From contig CAZLNE010000112.1 in assembly GCA_964560975.1 (NCBI GenBank), positions 1 to 6,429 of the forward strand: a DNA stretch of 6,429 nt, written 5' to 3'. Position 1 is the first letter of the stretch. The number at the start of each line of letters is the position of its first letter. A program made the position numbers and the translations under genes. This DNA comes from JAAZLA01 sp964560975. GTDB taxonomy: Bacteria; Spirochaetota; Spirochaetia; Treponematales; Treponemataceae. Positions 1-5,662 of this stretch are shown in pieces. The notes under the pieces were generated by a model that was not told where the DNA came from, did no database searches, and saw nothing but the letters and a program-made list of their open reading frames with translations.

Positions 1-1047
1 CTTCTCTCGTATTATGGTGTCAAACCGCATCATTCCACGCTTCCACAAGCTGATGAACTGCTCCGCAAAAACCCGAGGCACCTTGTAGTCATCGTGCTGG
101 ACGGGCTGGGAATATCGGTATTGGAAAGGTATTTGCCGGAAGACAGTTTTTTGCGCCGTCATCTTGTAAGCGAATTTTCCTCTGTTTTTCCTCCAACTAC
201 AACTGCCGCACTAACAAGTATTGAAAGCGGTCTGGAACCCATAGAACACGGATGGCTCGGCTGGTCTCTATATTTCCCGGAAGAGGATAAGGTTATAAAT
301 GCTTTTTATAATACAGTAAAAGACACTGATATACAGGCGGCTCCCTATCATGCTGCACAAAAACACTTTGACTATAAAAGCATTTATAGTCAAATAGGCG
401 AAATGCACAATGTTACAGTTAACCGCATCTATCCGTTTGGAAGAAATGCGTTTCCTGTTCTTGATGACTGGCTTAAGGAAATAGAACGTGTTGTAAAGGA
501 AGAGAAGGGGAGGAGCTTCACTCTCTCATATTGGGGCGACCCCGATTCTTCTCTTCACCGGTACGGTTCCCAAAATGAAAAAGTCCGCTTTCTTGTTAAA
601 GACCTTGATGAAAAAATAGAAAATCTCTGTTCAAAACTAAAAGACACCCTTGTGTTTATCACCGCAGATCACGGCCACACCGATATTGAAAATATTATTC
701 TGTCCGATTATCCTGATCTTACGTCAATGCTTATACGACCAGTTGCTTTAGAACCCCGTGCTGTCAGTTTTTTTGTTAAAGACGGCTGCCTCGAAGCCTT
801 TAAGGAGTTGTTTTTGTCTCTTTTTGGTAAAGATTTCATCCTCATGACAAAAGAAGAAGCTCTCGAAAAAAAACTTTTCGGCACCGGTGTACCGCATGAA
901 AATACAGCAAGCATAGGGGATTTTGTCGCTATCGCAACCGGCAATAAAGCTCTCCTCTGGAGTGAAAAATCCAAACAGTTTAAAAGTCATCATGCAGGTA
1001 TTACAAAAGACGAAATGATAATCCCGCTCATTGCTGTGGAAACGTAA
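1..1047 (+). CDS. Alkaline-phosphatase-superfamily phosphodiesterase / nucleotide pyrophosphatase, 5' partial
   Basis: The reading frame is open from base 1 to the TAA at 1045-1047 (348 residues visible), so the true start lies to the left; a GTG at 94 falls inside the conserved first strand and is not a plausible start. Numbering residues from base 1, the superfamily's metal and nucleophile motifs appear in order: VIVLDGLG with metal-ligand Asp34; FPPTTTAALTS with the likely nucleophile Thr at 66-68, followed by SGLEPIEHGWLGW; GDPDSSLHRYG with Asp182 and His186; ITADHGHTD with Asp223/His224; and SHHAGIT near the C terminus with His330/331. This is the type I phosphodiesterase/nucleotide pyrophosphatase branch (COG1524-like), two-metal enzymes that hydrolyse phosphodiester or phosphate monoester bonds. 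The set of ligands looks complete, so an active enzyme is expected; the substrate cannot be read from the sequence. No signal peptide can be judged because the N terminus is missing. PglZ-type or phosphoglycerate-mutase-like proteins share the fold but fit less well. Confidence 0.85.
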   Translation, partial: LLSYYGVKPHHSTLPQADELLRKNPRHLVVIVLDGLGISVLERYLPEDSFLRRHLVSEFSSVFPPTTTAALTSIESGLEPIEHGWLGWSLYFPEEDKVINAFYNTVKDTDIQAAPYHAAQKHFDYKSIYSQIGEMHNVTVNRIYPFGRNAFPVLDDWLKEIERVVKEEKGRSFTLSYWGDPDSSLHRYGSQNEKVRFLVKDLDEKIENLCSKLKDTLVFITADHGHTDIENIILSDYPDLTSMLIRPVALEPRAVSFFVKDGCLEAFKELFLSLFGKDFILMTKEEALEKKLFGTGVPHENTASIGDFVAIATGNKALLWSEKSKQFKSHHAGITKDEMIIPLIAVET

Positions 1048-1054
1048 AAAAGTC

Positions 1055-1163
1055 CATTTGACGAACGAAGTCCCCCCCCACGCGAGTGCAATAACGGCTT
1101 AAAAATGAGAAAAGAAAAAAAATTTGCTGGGAGAAGAAAGAAGGGTCTCTGCTCATTTGACGA
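1055..1163. repeat. 10-nt direct repeat CATTTGACGA, two copies 99 bp apart
   Basis: The 10-mer CATTTGACGA occurs at 1055-1064 and 1154-1163. Similarity continues loosely after each copy (ACGAAG versus GTGAAAC). The second copy spans part of the inner stem and the loop of the long inverted repeat. The first may be a decayed copy of the same element. Both lie in the gene-free stretch between the phosphatase and TatD genes. Confidence 0.5.
1072..1079. repeat. Homopolymeric C8 (G8) tract
   Basis: Eight consecutive C residues lie 25 nt after the phosphatase stop codon and outside any gene. Homopolymeric G/C tracts of about this length are known slippage sites in treponemes, where some change length near promoters. 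This one is about 150 nt from the proposed TatD promoter, so a regulatory effect is uncertain. Confidence 0.5.
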
Positions 1164-1210
1164 GTGAAACGAGGAGCCATGAGCAAAGAGACCCTTCTTT
1201 CTTCTCCCAG
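1127..1210 (-). terminator. Long inverted repeat; terminator-like for leftward transcription, possibly a repeated palindromic element
   Basis: Bases 1127-1150 and 1187-1210 are perfect 24-nt reverse complements. After a 2-nt bulge (1185-1186), GCTCAT at 1151-1156 pairs with ATGAGC at 1179-1184, leaving a 22-nt loop. Read leftward, the hairpin is followed after four bases by a run of eight T residues and more T-rich sequence (1126 down to about 1101), the layout of a Rho-independent terminator. Read rightward, the next bases (ACAAAGCTATTTG) are not a T tract, so it is a poor terminator for the phosphatase gene. No leftward gene lies close by; the nearest begins at 2391. The stem is far longer than a usual terminator, so a dispersed palindromic repeat is an alternative. 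The pairing itself is certain; the role is not. Confidence 0.7.
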
Positions 1211-1220
1211 ACAAAGCTAT

Positions 1221-1249
1221 TTGAACAATTACTGTTTTTAAGATACTAT
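1221..1249 (+). promoter_or_regulatory. Candidate sigma-70 promoter for the TatD gene
   Basis: TTGAAC (1221-1226), a 17-nt spacer and TACTAT (1244-1249) form a good sigma-70-type promoter 11 bp after the long inverted repeat. Transcription would start near 1256, just ahead of the ATG at 1258. The mRNA would therefore have almost no leader, which agrees with the absence of a Shine-Dalgarno sequence. Confidence 0.5.
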
Positions 1250-1257
1250 GAAACCCT

Positions 1258-2151
1258 ATGTATGGCGATTCCCACTTTCATCTTTCTTATCTCGATTCTT
1301 ACGGCATAGACACTGCTTCGATGATGCAGTCTTTGGCAAGAAATAAGGTACCTTTTTTGCTCGATATAGGCACTCACTGCGATGACCTTTTAAAACGTAT
1401 TGCCCTTGCCGAATCACTTCTTTCGTCTTTTCCTCCTGAAGACAAGGAACATAAAGAACATTTACAAAGAAATCTATATTTCGCTGCGGGAATTTGGCCT
1501 GCAGAAGAGGCGATTGCTGACCGTTTTTCACAGATGGCAGAATTAGAACATCAAATACAGTCTTTTGTAAAAAACGGTTCAAAATTTTTTAAGGGTTCTT
1601 CTCTTATAGCAGTGGGGGAATGCGGGCTCGATCATCACTGGAATAAGGATGGCGTCGATAAGCGCGATGAAAACGCTTTTTCACCTTCATTATGTAAAGC
1701 TGAAGAAGAAATGTTTGAAATGCATCTACATCTTGCAAAAACCAATGATCTTCCCATTATAGTACACAGCCGGGACGCTTTTGAAGAAACCGTATCGTGT
1801 ATAAAAAATGGTAACTACAATAAAGGAATTATCCATTGCTATTCCTACGGTATGGAAGAAGCAAGGGTTTTTTTAGATTTGGGCTGGTATATATCATTTT
1901 CAGGTTCAGTCACCTATGCAAAAAAGAGTACCATTGCGGGTGTGTATGATTTATTACGATTTGTGCCTAAAGACCGCTTTTTACTTGAAACAGATGCACC
2001 CTATCTTGCACCTGTTCCGTATAGAGGAAAGACGAATACGCCATTACTGATAAACGAAACCTATGCATTCGTCTCACAGGCACTTTGCATGGATAGGGTT
2101 TCGCTTTCACAGATGGTTATAAAAAACTTTTACAGATTATTTAGTCTGTAG
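1258..2151 (+). CDS. TatD-family metal-dependent hydrolase (putative DNase)
   Basis: This 297-residue protein belongs to the TatD/YcfH branch of the amidohydrolase superfamily, cytoplasmic metal-dependent enzymes reported to have 3'-5' exonuclease or DNase activity. All expected metal ligands are present: His6 and His8 in DSHFHL, Glu121 in GECGLDHHW, His170 in VHSRD, His193 in IIHCYS, and Asp246 in ETDAPYLAPVPYRGK, the C-terminal family signature. An active enzyme is therefore expected. Many TatD proteins have about 260 residues; the extra length lies in charged insertions around residues 90-115 and 128-148. The ATG at 1258 is the only possible start, since an in-frame TGA lies at 1249-1251 and the first metal motif begins at residue 4. 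No Shine-Dalgarno sequence is visible. The 3' end overlaps the oppositely oriented small gene by 15 nt. The family is certain; which TatD paralogue it is, and its substrate, are not. Confidence 0.93.
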   Translation: MYGDSHFHLSYLDSYGIDTASMMQSLARNKVPFLLDIGTHCDDLLKRIALAESLLSSFPPEDKEHKEHLQRNLYFAAGIWPAEEAIADRFSQMAELEHQIQSFVKNGSKFFKGSSLIAVGECGLDHHWNKDGVDKRDENAFSPSLCKAEEEMFEMHLHLAKTNDLPIIVHSRDAFEETVSCIKNGNYNKGIIHCYSYGMEEARVFLDLGWYISFSGSVTYAKKSTIAGVYDLLRFVPKDRFLLETDAPYLAPVPYRGKTNTPLLINETYAFVSQALCMDRVSLSQMVIKNFYRLFSL

Positions 2152-2391
2152 TACTTTTTTTTCTGCAATATAGTGCTCGTAAGCAGCTATGGTTGCGGCA
2201 AGGACGGTATCTCCGCGGGGACCTCTTCCTTCCCAGTCGTTTCCTTCTGTTATATAAAGATTATTTAAAATACCTTGTAAATCTCTTATAGTGCACGATG
2301 GATCATGTTCGCATCTTCTTTGTAATCCTCGTATCTCTTCGTCGAAAACCGCATTATAGGTTTCATCAATCCATTGTGTTGATTCGCTCAT
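2137..2391 (-). CDS. Conserved-looking small protein of unknown function (84 aa)
   Basis: I do not recognise the family. The chosen ATG (2391-2389) gives 84 residues. A TTG at 2448 would extend it by 19, but that extension would run through the promoter and into the start of the divergent regulator gene, so it is unlikely. The protein starts with an acidic segment (about residues 1-22), then a basic stretch and a CX5C motif with an internal His (Cys27, His29, Cys33). A probable helix (36-46), a polar Gly-rich segment NDWEGRGPRGD (51-61) and a helix rich in Ala (62-78) follow. There is no signal peptide or membrane segment, so it is probably cytoplasmic. The Gly/Trp/Arg motif and the AATIAAYE helix look like constrained sequence rather than a chance frame. 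It lies head-to-head with the Trp-repressor-family gene, sharing a symmetric 48-bp control region, and its 3' end overlaps TatD. It may be a target of that regulator; this is inference. Confidence 0.72.
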   Translation of the reverse strand: MSESTQWIDETYNAVFDEEIRGLQRRCEHDPSCTIRDLQGILNNLYITEGNDWEGRGPRGDTVLAATIAAYEHYIAEKKVLQTK

Positions 2392-2397
2392 ACTTAA

Positions 2398-2426
2398 AAT
2401 ATACTGTCTTTTTTTATCATTTTCAA
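2398..2426 (-). promoter_or_regulatory. Candidate sigma-70 promoter for the 84-aa gene
   Basis: On the minus strand, TTGAAA (2426-2421), a 17-nt spacer and TATATT (2403-2398) match a sigma-70 promoter well. The -10 box ends 6 nt before the ATG at 2391, so transcription would begin at or next to the start codon, giving a leaderless message. No Shine-Dalgarno sequence is present. Confidence 0.55.
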
Positions 2427-2433
2427 GTATACT
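2404..2433 (+). promoter_or_regulatory. Candidate promoter for the Trp-repressor-family gene
   Basis: TATACT (2428-2433) ends 6 nt before the ATG at 2440, the same geometry as the opposing gene. The -35 is weak (CTGTCT at 2404-2409, 18-nt spacer). A second TATACT at 2400-2405 could serve instead and would leave a leader of about 28 nt, but that leader also lacks a Shine-Dalgarno sequence. Which -10 is used cannot be decided from sequence. Confidence 0.4.
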
Positions 2434-2439
2434 TATAGT

Positions 2440-2769
2440 ATGAAACAAACTGATATAATCGTACCAAGCGATGACGATATTGATTTACGTGCTCATAAGG
2501 GATTGAGTGAGCTTCTTGATACTATAGCAGATATTGATGATCCGGTTTTATTAAAGGATTTTTTTACCTGTTTATTTACTCCTTCAGAATTACAAGACAT
2601 TGGTAAAAGATGGCTTTTAGTAAATGAAATTGATAAGGGCACAACTCAAAGGGATATTGCCCGTATGTTTAGAATGAGTTTATGTAAGATTACACGCGGT
2701 TCTAAGGAATTAAAAAAAGAAAACAGTGCCTTCCGCCGCATGCTGGATATTACTAAAGCAAGAAAATAA
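2440..2769 (+). CDS. Trp repressor (TrpR)-family transcriptional regulator
   Basis: The protein has 109 residues, almost the same as E. coli TrpR (108). Residues 44-66 (CLFTPSELQDIGKRWLLVNEI) match the TrpR core helices, and residues 68-91 form the helix-turn-helix, ending in the family hallmark ITRGS (84-88). By alignment from memory with E. coli TrpR, ligand-contact residues Thr44, Arg54, Arg84 and Gly85 correspond to Thr48, Arg58, Arg86 and Gly87 here, but Thr81 and Ser88 appear as Lys83 and Glu90. The corepressor pocket is thus only partly kept, and tryptophan as ligand is uncertain. No trp biosynthesis or transport gene is nearby. The start at 2440 is set by the divergent promoter layout; the acidic N-terminal 25 residues are not conserved in the family. 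It probably acts as a cytoplasmic dimer, and the dyad covering its own start codon suggests autoregulation. The stop codon is the first base triplet of the terminator stem. Confidence 0.85.
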   Translation: MKQTDIIVPSDDDIDLRAHKGLSELLDTIADIDDPVLLKDFFTCLFTPSELQDIGKRWLLVNEIDKGTTQRDIARMFRMSLCKITRGSKELKKENSAFRRMLDITKARK

Positions 2770-2788
2770 GGCTGCTGTAGCAGCCTTA
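2767..2788 (-). terminator. Hairpin terminator between convergent genes
   Basis: A 9-bp perfect stem, TAAGGCTGC paired with GCAGCCTTA around a TGTA loop, begins at the stop codon of the regulator gene and ends 3 nt from the stop of the ankyrin gene. Read leftward it is followed by TTTTCTTGC, so it best serves the ankyrin gene. Read rightward the next bases (CATCTAACG) give no T tract, so termination of the regulator gene would be weaker. Confidence 0.75.
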
Positions 2789-2791
2789 CAT

Positions 2792-5611
2792 CTAACGTAG
2801 TATCTCAGACGCTTCCATTCTTTGCCATCGGATTGCAATTTCCCTCGGTGTTTCGCCTGAGATGTTGCGCAGCTGTCTATCCAAGCCCATTCCAAGAATC
2901 TTTTGCAAGACACTTATATCAGCAAGGCGTGCAGCATAATGCAAAATTCCTTCACCGGCAATATCAACCTTAGTGCCAGCGTATTTTACAATACTATCAA
3001 GAAGGTCAGTCTGCTTTGTAAGCGCGTAAGATACAGCGCTTTCTCCCGAATTATCACTTAGGTAAATATCTGCTCCTCGTTCAATAAGAAGCTGAACCTG
3101 TTCTTTCATACCGTTTTTTGCAGCAATGACAAGTGGTGTTATACCTTCCCTGTTTCTTGTATTTACAGGATAATTCATGGATAACAATAGCGACAGCACT
3201 GCTGTATCTGCTTTTTTATCTAGAGCAATATGGAGGGGGGTGTTTCCATCCGAATCTATAAGTCTTTGATTTGTTCCAAGTACAGTTTTTATAACAGTCT
3301 CATTCTGTCCAAGTACAAGGGAAAATGGTGTTGTACCATATGTATCGCGTGAGAGCGGGTTTCCGCCAGCTTCTTGAATGAGTTTTATTAGTTCAAGATT
3401 CCCGCTTTCAGCTGCTTCATGATAAGCATTCCGCCCATACATTTCTTGTATAAGAGGTGATGCTCCTTTTCTGAGTAGGAGAGAAACAATACTTGCATTT
3501 CCGCTTTGAATAGCATCCATGAGTATTGTTCTGCCTGTTGCATCATAAGCATCAATATTTGCACCATTTTCAAGTAAAAGATTTACCATTGCTATTCTGG
3601 ATGAGCGCGCTGCCTGCGATAGAGGCGTCTTCCCTGCCAGGTTTAGCGCATTTAGATCAGATTTGAGCTGGATGAGCTTCATTGCAGAGTTCTTTGCATC
3701 CCAGCGGACACAGGCATGCAGAGGTGTGTTTCCGAGAAAATCTCTTATTTCTTTATCAGCACCATGTTTTACCAGAAGATCTATAGTTGTTGTTGTATTA
3801 GCTTTTACTGCATTGAATAGTGGTGTTTCTCCATTAGCGTTTCGGGCATTTGCATTAGCGCCTTTTTCCAGAAGTACTGAACAGGCATTATCGAGCTTCC
3901 ACTCAGCTGCGTAATGAAGAGGTGTATTTCCTGTTCCATCTGCCGATTTTATTACTTCTGAAGTTAATATCCATTCTTGTACATCGCCTCCGGCCATGAG
4001 AGCAAGCCGGATGGGAGAATAGTTTTCATTATTGGTAGAAAAAACATCAGCCTTTTTTGCCAGAAGCAGCTCTCCTATTCCCCTTCTGTTTTTTTGAACT
4101 GCAATAAGTAGAGGAGAATCACCATTTTTATTTCTATCATCAACATTGCCCGTTAAGGATAAAAGATATTTTACCTGTTCCATTGATGCATTGTTTTCTA
4201 CAGCAAGATGAAGAGCTGTGTTGCCGTATGAATCACGGGAGGATATATTGTTTGAATTTACCAAAATTTGAAGCATTTCAGTCATAGTGGTGTTTTGTGC
4301 TGGACTCAATACTCTTGAAAGAGGAGATCTTCCTTGAATATCTTCTGCATGTATGTCTGCGCCTCTTTGGGTTAAAAATTCAACATGTTCTTTTCTTTGT
4401 CTTTCTATGGAAAGAGCAAGAGGTGTAATTCCTTGTTTGTTTCTTCCATTTACATCTGCTCCGTATTGGTGTAAAAGCTGCATCACTGACATATCCATGC
4501 TGTTCATGGCTGCAATATGCAGAGGTGTGTCTCCGTACATGTCCATAGCATTCGGGTTAGCCTTGTATTTTAAAAGTAAATCGTAAATCTCAAGCCGCTT
4601 ATTGTTTTCTATAACAAGCAGCAAGGGTGTTTTTCCTAAGCTGTCCTGTGAATTAGGATCAGAACCAGCTTTTAGTAGAAGCAGTACTATTTCGCTTTGA
4701 CCATAGCGGCAGGCTTCATGAAGGGGGCTGGAACCTAAAATATCCTTTACCTTAGTTTGAGCACCTCGTTCAAGCAGATATTGTGCTATGGCGGTATGTC
4801 CAAAGATTGAAGCAAAATGAAGAGGCGTTTGACCATCATCAAATCGTAGATTCGGATTCCTTGTTTTAACAGAATCTTCAAAATAGCTGAAGTAGCCGCG
4901 TAAAGGGGATGCATTAGCCATAATTAGTGATGCTGCAATCTTTATACTTTCAAGACTGTTGTTTTTACTGTAGGCTAGGGCAAGCGGAGATACTCCTTTA
5001 TTGTCTTCAACTGATATTGGGATTTTTTTTTGTATTGCATAGTCAAGAGCAGAAGTGTTTTCCCAGTCGACAATATAATGAATGATGGACCTGCCGTTAA
5101 CATCACGCATTTGTCCCGTTTTCGTTGTGATTACTACATCGTAGAACTCTTGTCCATTTGATAGGGCAATTTCGAGAGCGGTTTTATTTTGGCCATCACG
5201 TGCAAATAGTGTGCTGTTTGCTGCAGCAAGAATTTTTGAAGATTCTTTCCCTTTGTTTTTTATGGCGAGATGAAGAGCTGTGTCTCCTTGATGATTCTTT
5301 AATTCAGTGTTAGCACCCTTATAAATGAGGAAGGTTACAAGTTCGCTATCGTTAATTTGGGCAGCTGCATGAAGCGCAGTATTTCCATCTTTATCTATCG
5401 AGTTTATATCAATTTTGGCTTGAAAAAGTTCTTTTGCTTCAGAACTTTTACCTGCAAGAATCATTTGTTGAATAGTCTGGTTTGATTTTTTTTGCTGGAC
5501 AGGTTCTTCAGTTTTTACCCCTGTCTTAGATTGAAACGAAGCACAGCTTGCAAAAAGCAACAGTATTACTGCTGCAGCTGCTGAAAATTCGGCTTTTTTT
5601 GTTTGTATCAT
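2792..5611 (-). CDS. Ankyrin-repeat lipoprotein (939 aa, about 26 repeats)
   Basis: The ATG at 5611 is preceded by AGGAG at the right distance and begins a lipoprotein signal: basic MIQTKK, a hydrophobic stretch, and lipobox LFASC with acylated Cys23. An in-frame upstream start at 5680 would spoil this signal. Residues 24-44 are a polar Lys/Gln/Glu linker, 45-75 look like a capping half repeat, and residues 76-939 parse without gaps into 26 ankyrin repeats of mostly 33-34 residues with G-x-TPLH-type starts. Repeats 3, 14, 21 and 24 are short (30-31) and repeat 5 carries an insertion of about 20 residues (236-258). The last repeat is cut to 21 residues, with no separate C-terminal cap. Ankyrin arrays bind protein partners and have no enzymatic activity. 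Here the protein should be anchored in the periplasm or at the outer membrane; which face is unknown. Large ankyrin proteins are known in treponemes. The partner cannot be inferred. Confidence 0.93.
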   Translation of the reverse strand: MIQTKKAEFSAAAAVILLLFASCASFQSKTGVKTEEPVQQKKSNQTIQQMILAGKSSEAKELFQAKIDINSIDKDGNTALHAAAQINDSELVTFLIYKGANTELKNHQGDTALHLAIKNKGKESSKILAAANSTLFARDGQNKTALEIALSNGQEFYDVVITTKTGQMRDVNGRSIIHYIVDWENTSALDYAIQKKIPISVEDNKGVSPLALAYSKNNSLESIKIAASLIMANASPLRGYFSYFEDSVKTRNPNLRFDDGQTPLHFASIFGHTAIAQYLLERGAQTKVKDILGSSPLHEACRYGQSEIVLLLLKAGSDPNSQDSLGKTPLLLVIENNKRLEIYDLLLKYKANPNAMDMYGDTPLHIAAMNSMDMSVMQLLHQYGADVNGRNKQGITPLALSIERQRKEHVEFLTQRGADIHAEDIQGRSPLSRVLSPAQNTTMTEMLQILVNSNNISSRDSYGNTALHLAVENNASMEQVKYLLSLTGNVDDRNKNGDSPLLIAVQKNRRGIGELLLAKKADVFSTNNENYSPIRLALMAGGDVQEWILTSEVIKSADGTGNTPLHYAAEWKLDNACSVLLEKGANANARNANGETPLFNAVKANTTTTIDLLVKHGADKEIRDFLGNTPLHACVRWDAKNSAMKLIQLKSDLNALNLAGKTPLSQAARSSRIAMVNLLLENGANIDAYDATGRTILMDAIQSGNASIVSLLLRKGASPLIQEMYGRNAYHEAAESGNLELIKLIQEAGGNPLSRDTYGTTPFSLVLGQNETVIKTVLGTNQRLIDSDGNTPLHIALDKKADTAVLSLLLSMNYPVNTRNREGITPLVIAAKNGMKEQVQLLIERGADIYLSDNSGESAVSYALTKQTDLLDSIVKYAGTKVDIAGEGILHYAARLADISVLQKILGMGLDRQLRNISGETPREIAIRWQRMEASEILR
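5023..5031 (-). repeat. A9 tract inside the ankyrin gene
   Basis: Nine consecutive A residues on the coding strand encode parts of Gln194-Lys195-Lys196 (CAA AAA AAA followed by ATC). A one-base slip here would shift the frame early in the repeat array. Shorter runs, A8 at 5486-5493 (codons 40-42) and A7 at 5594-5600 (codons 4-6), lie in the same 5' part of the gene. Confidence 0.6.
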
Positions 5612-5617
5612 TACTGG

Positions 5618-5622
5618 CTCCT
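5618..5622 (-). promoter_or_regulatory. Shine-Dalgarno sequence of the ankyrin lipoprotein
   Basis: AGGAG on the minus strand lies 6 nt before the ATG at 5611. It decides this start over the in-frame upstream one at 5680. Confidence 0.8.
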
Positions 5623-5662
5623 GAATGAGGTGATGGTATATACTACAAGTATCGAAAGAAAA

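Larger units (their letters stand above)
2389..2442. promoter_or_regulatory. Symmetric divergent control region (16-nt inverted repeat including both start codons)
   Basis: Bases 2390-2405 and 2426-2441 are inverted repeats matching at 13 of 16 positions, separated by 20 nt, and the match extends one to two bases further out. Each arm carries two 5-mers (ATACT on the left, AGTAT on the right) spaced 11 nt apart, about one DNA turn. The arms end in the two start codons, so the small gene reads AGTATATTTTAAGTATG and the regulator reads AGTATACTTATAGTATG. Within the right arm, ATACT-TAT-AGTAT (2429-2441) and AAGTATACTT (2425-2434) are perfect palindromes. This is a good candidate operator for the adjacent Trp-repressor-family protein, although the arms might only reflect two similar promoters. 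Confidence 0.55.

Noticed and set aside
708..993. Two overlapping minus-strand open frames (81 and 88 residues) inside the phosphatase gene
   Set aside because: Both are antisense to conserved enzyme sequence, and two different frames being open together points to base composition rather than coding.
1127..1210. Long inverted repeat as insertion-sequence ends or a CRISPR unit
   Set aside because: There is no transposase between or near the arms, only a 22-nt loop, no regularly spaced repeats and no target-site duplication that I can see.
990..1214. 74-residue minus-strand open frame across the phosphatase end and the long hairpin
   Set aside because: It has no ribosome binding site, runs through both hairpin arms and overlaps a strongly supported gene; its composition is that of a chance frame.
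1124..1309. 61-residue plus-strand open frame starting in the hairpin
   Set aside because: It begins inside the inverted repeat and overlaps the TatD start in another frame, including the first metal motif; no domain or ribosome binding site.
1256..1582. 108-residue minus-strand open frame antisense to TatD
   Set aside because: It lies wholly antisense to clearly conserved TatD sequence and shows no recognisable motif.
2392..2448. N-terminal extension of the small minus-strand gene from a TTG at 2448
   Set aside because: It would place coding sequence over the divergent promoter and the first codons of the regulator gene; the ATG at 2391 has a well-placed promoter.
3235..3240. G6 run in the ankyrin gene as a phase-variation tract
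   Set aside because: Six bases are short for slippage, and the run is explained by codons ACC CCC CTC of a TPLH motif.
3663..4586. Plus-strand open frames of 83 and 77 residues antisense to the ankyrin gene (3663-3914 and 4353-4586)
   Set aside because: They arise from the repetitive ankyrin coding sequence read backwards; their similarity to each other (RGV-P segments) reflects the repeats, not a gene family.
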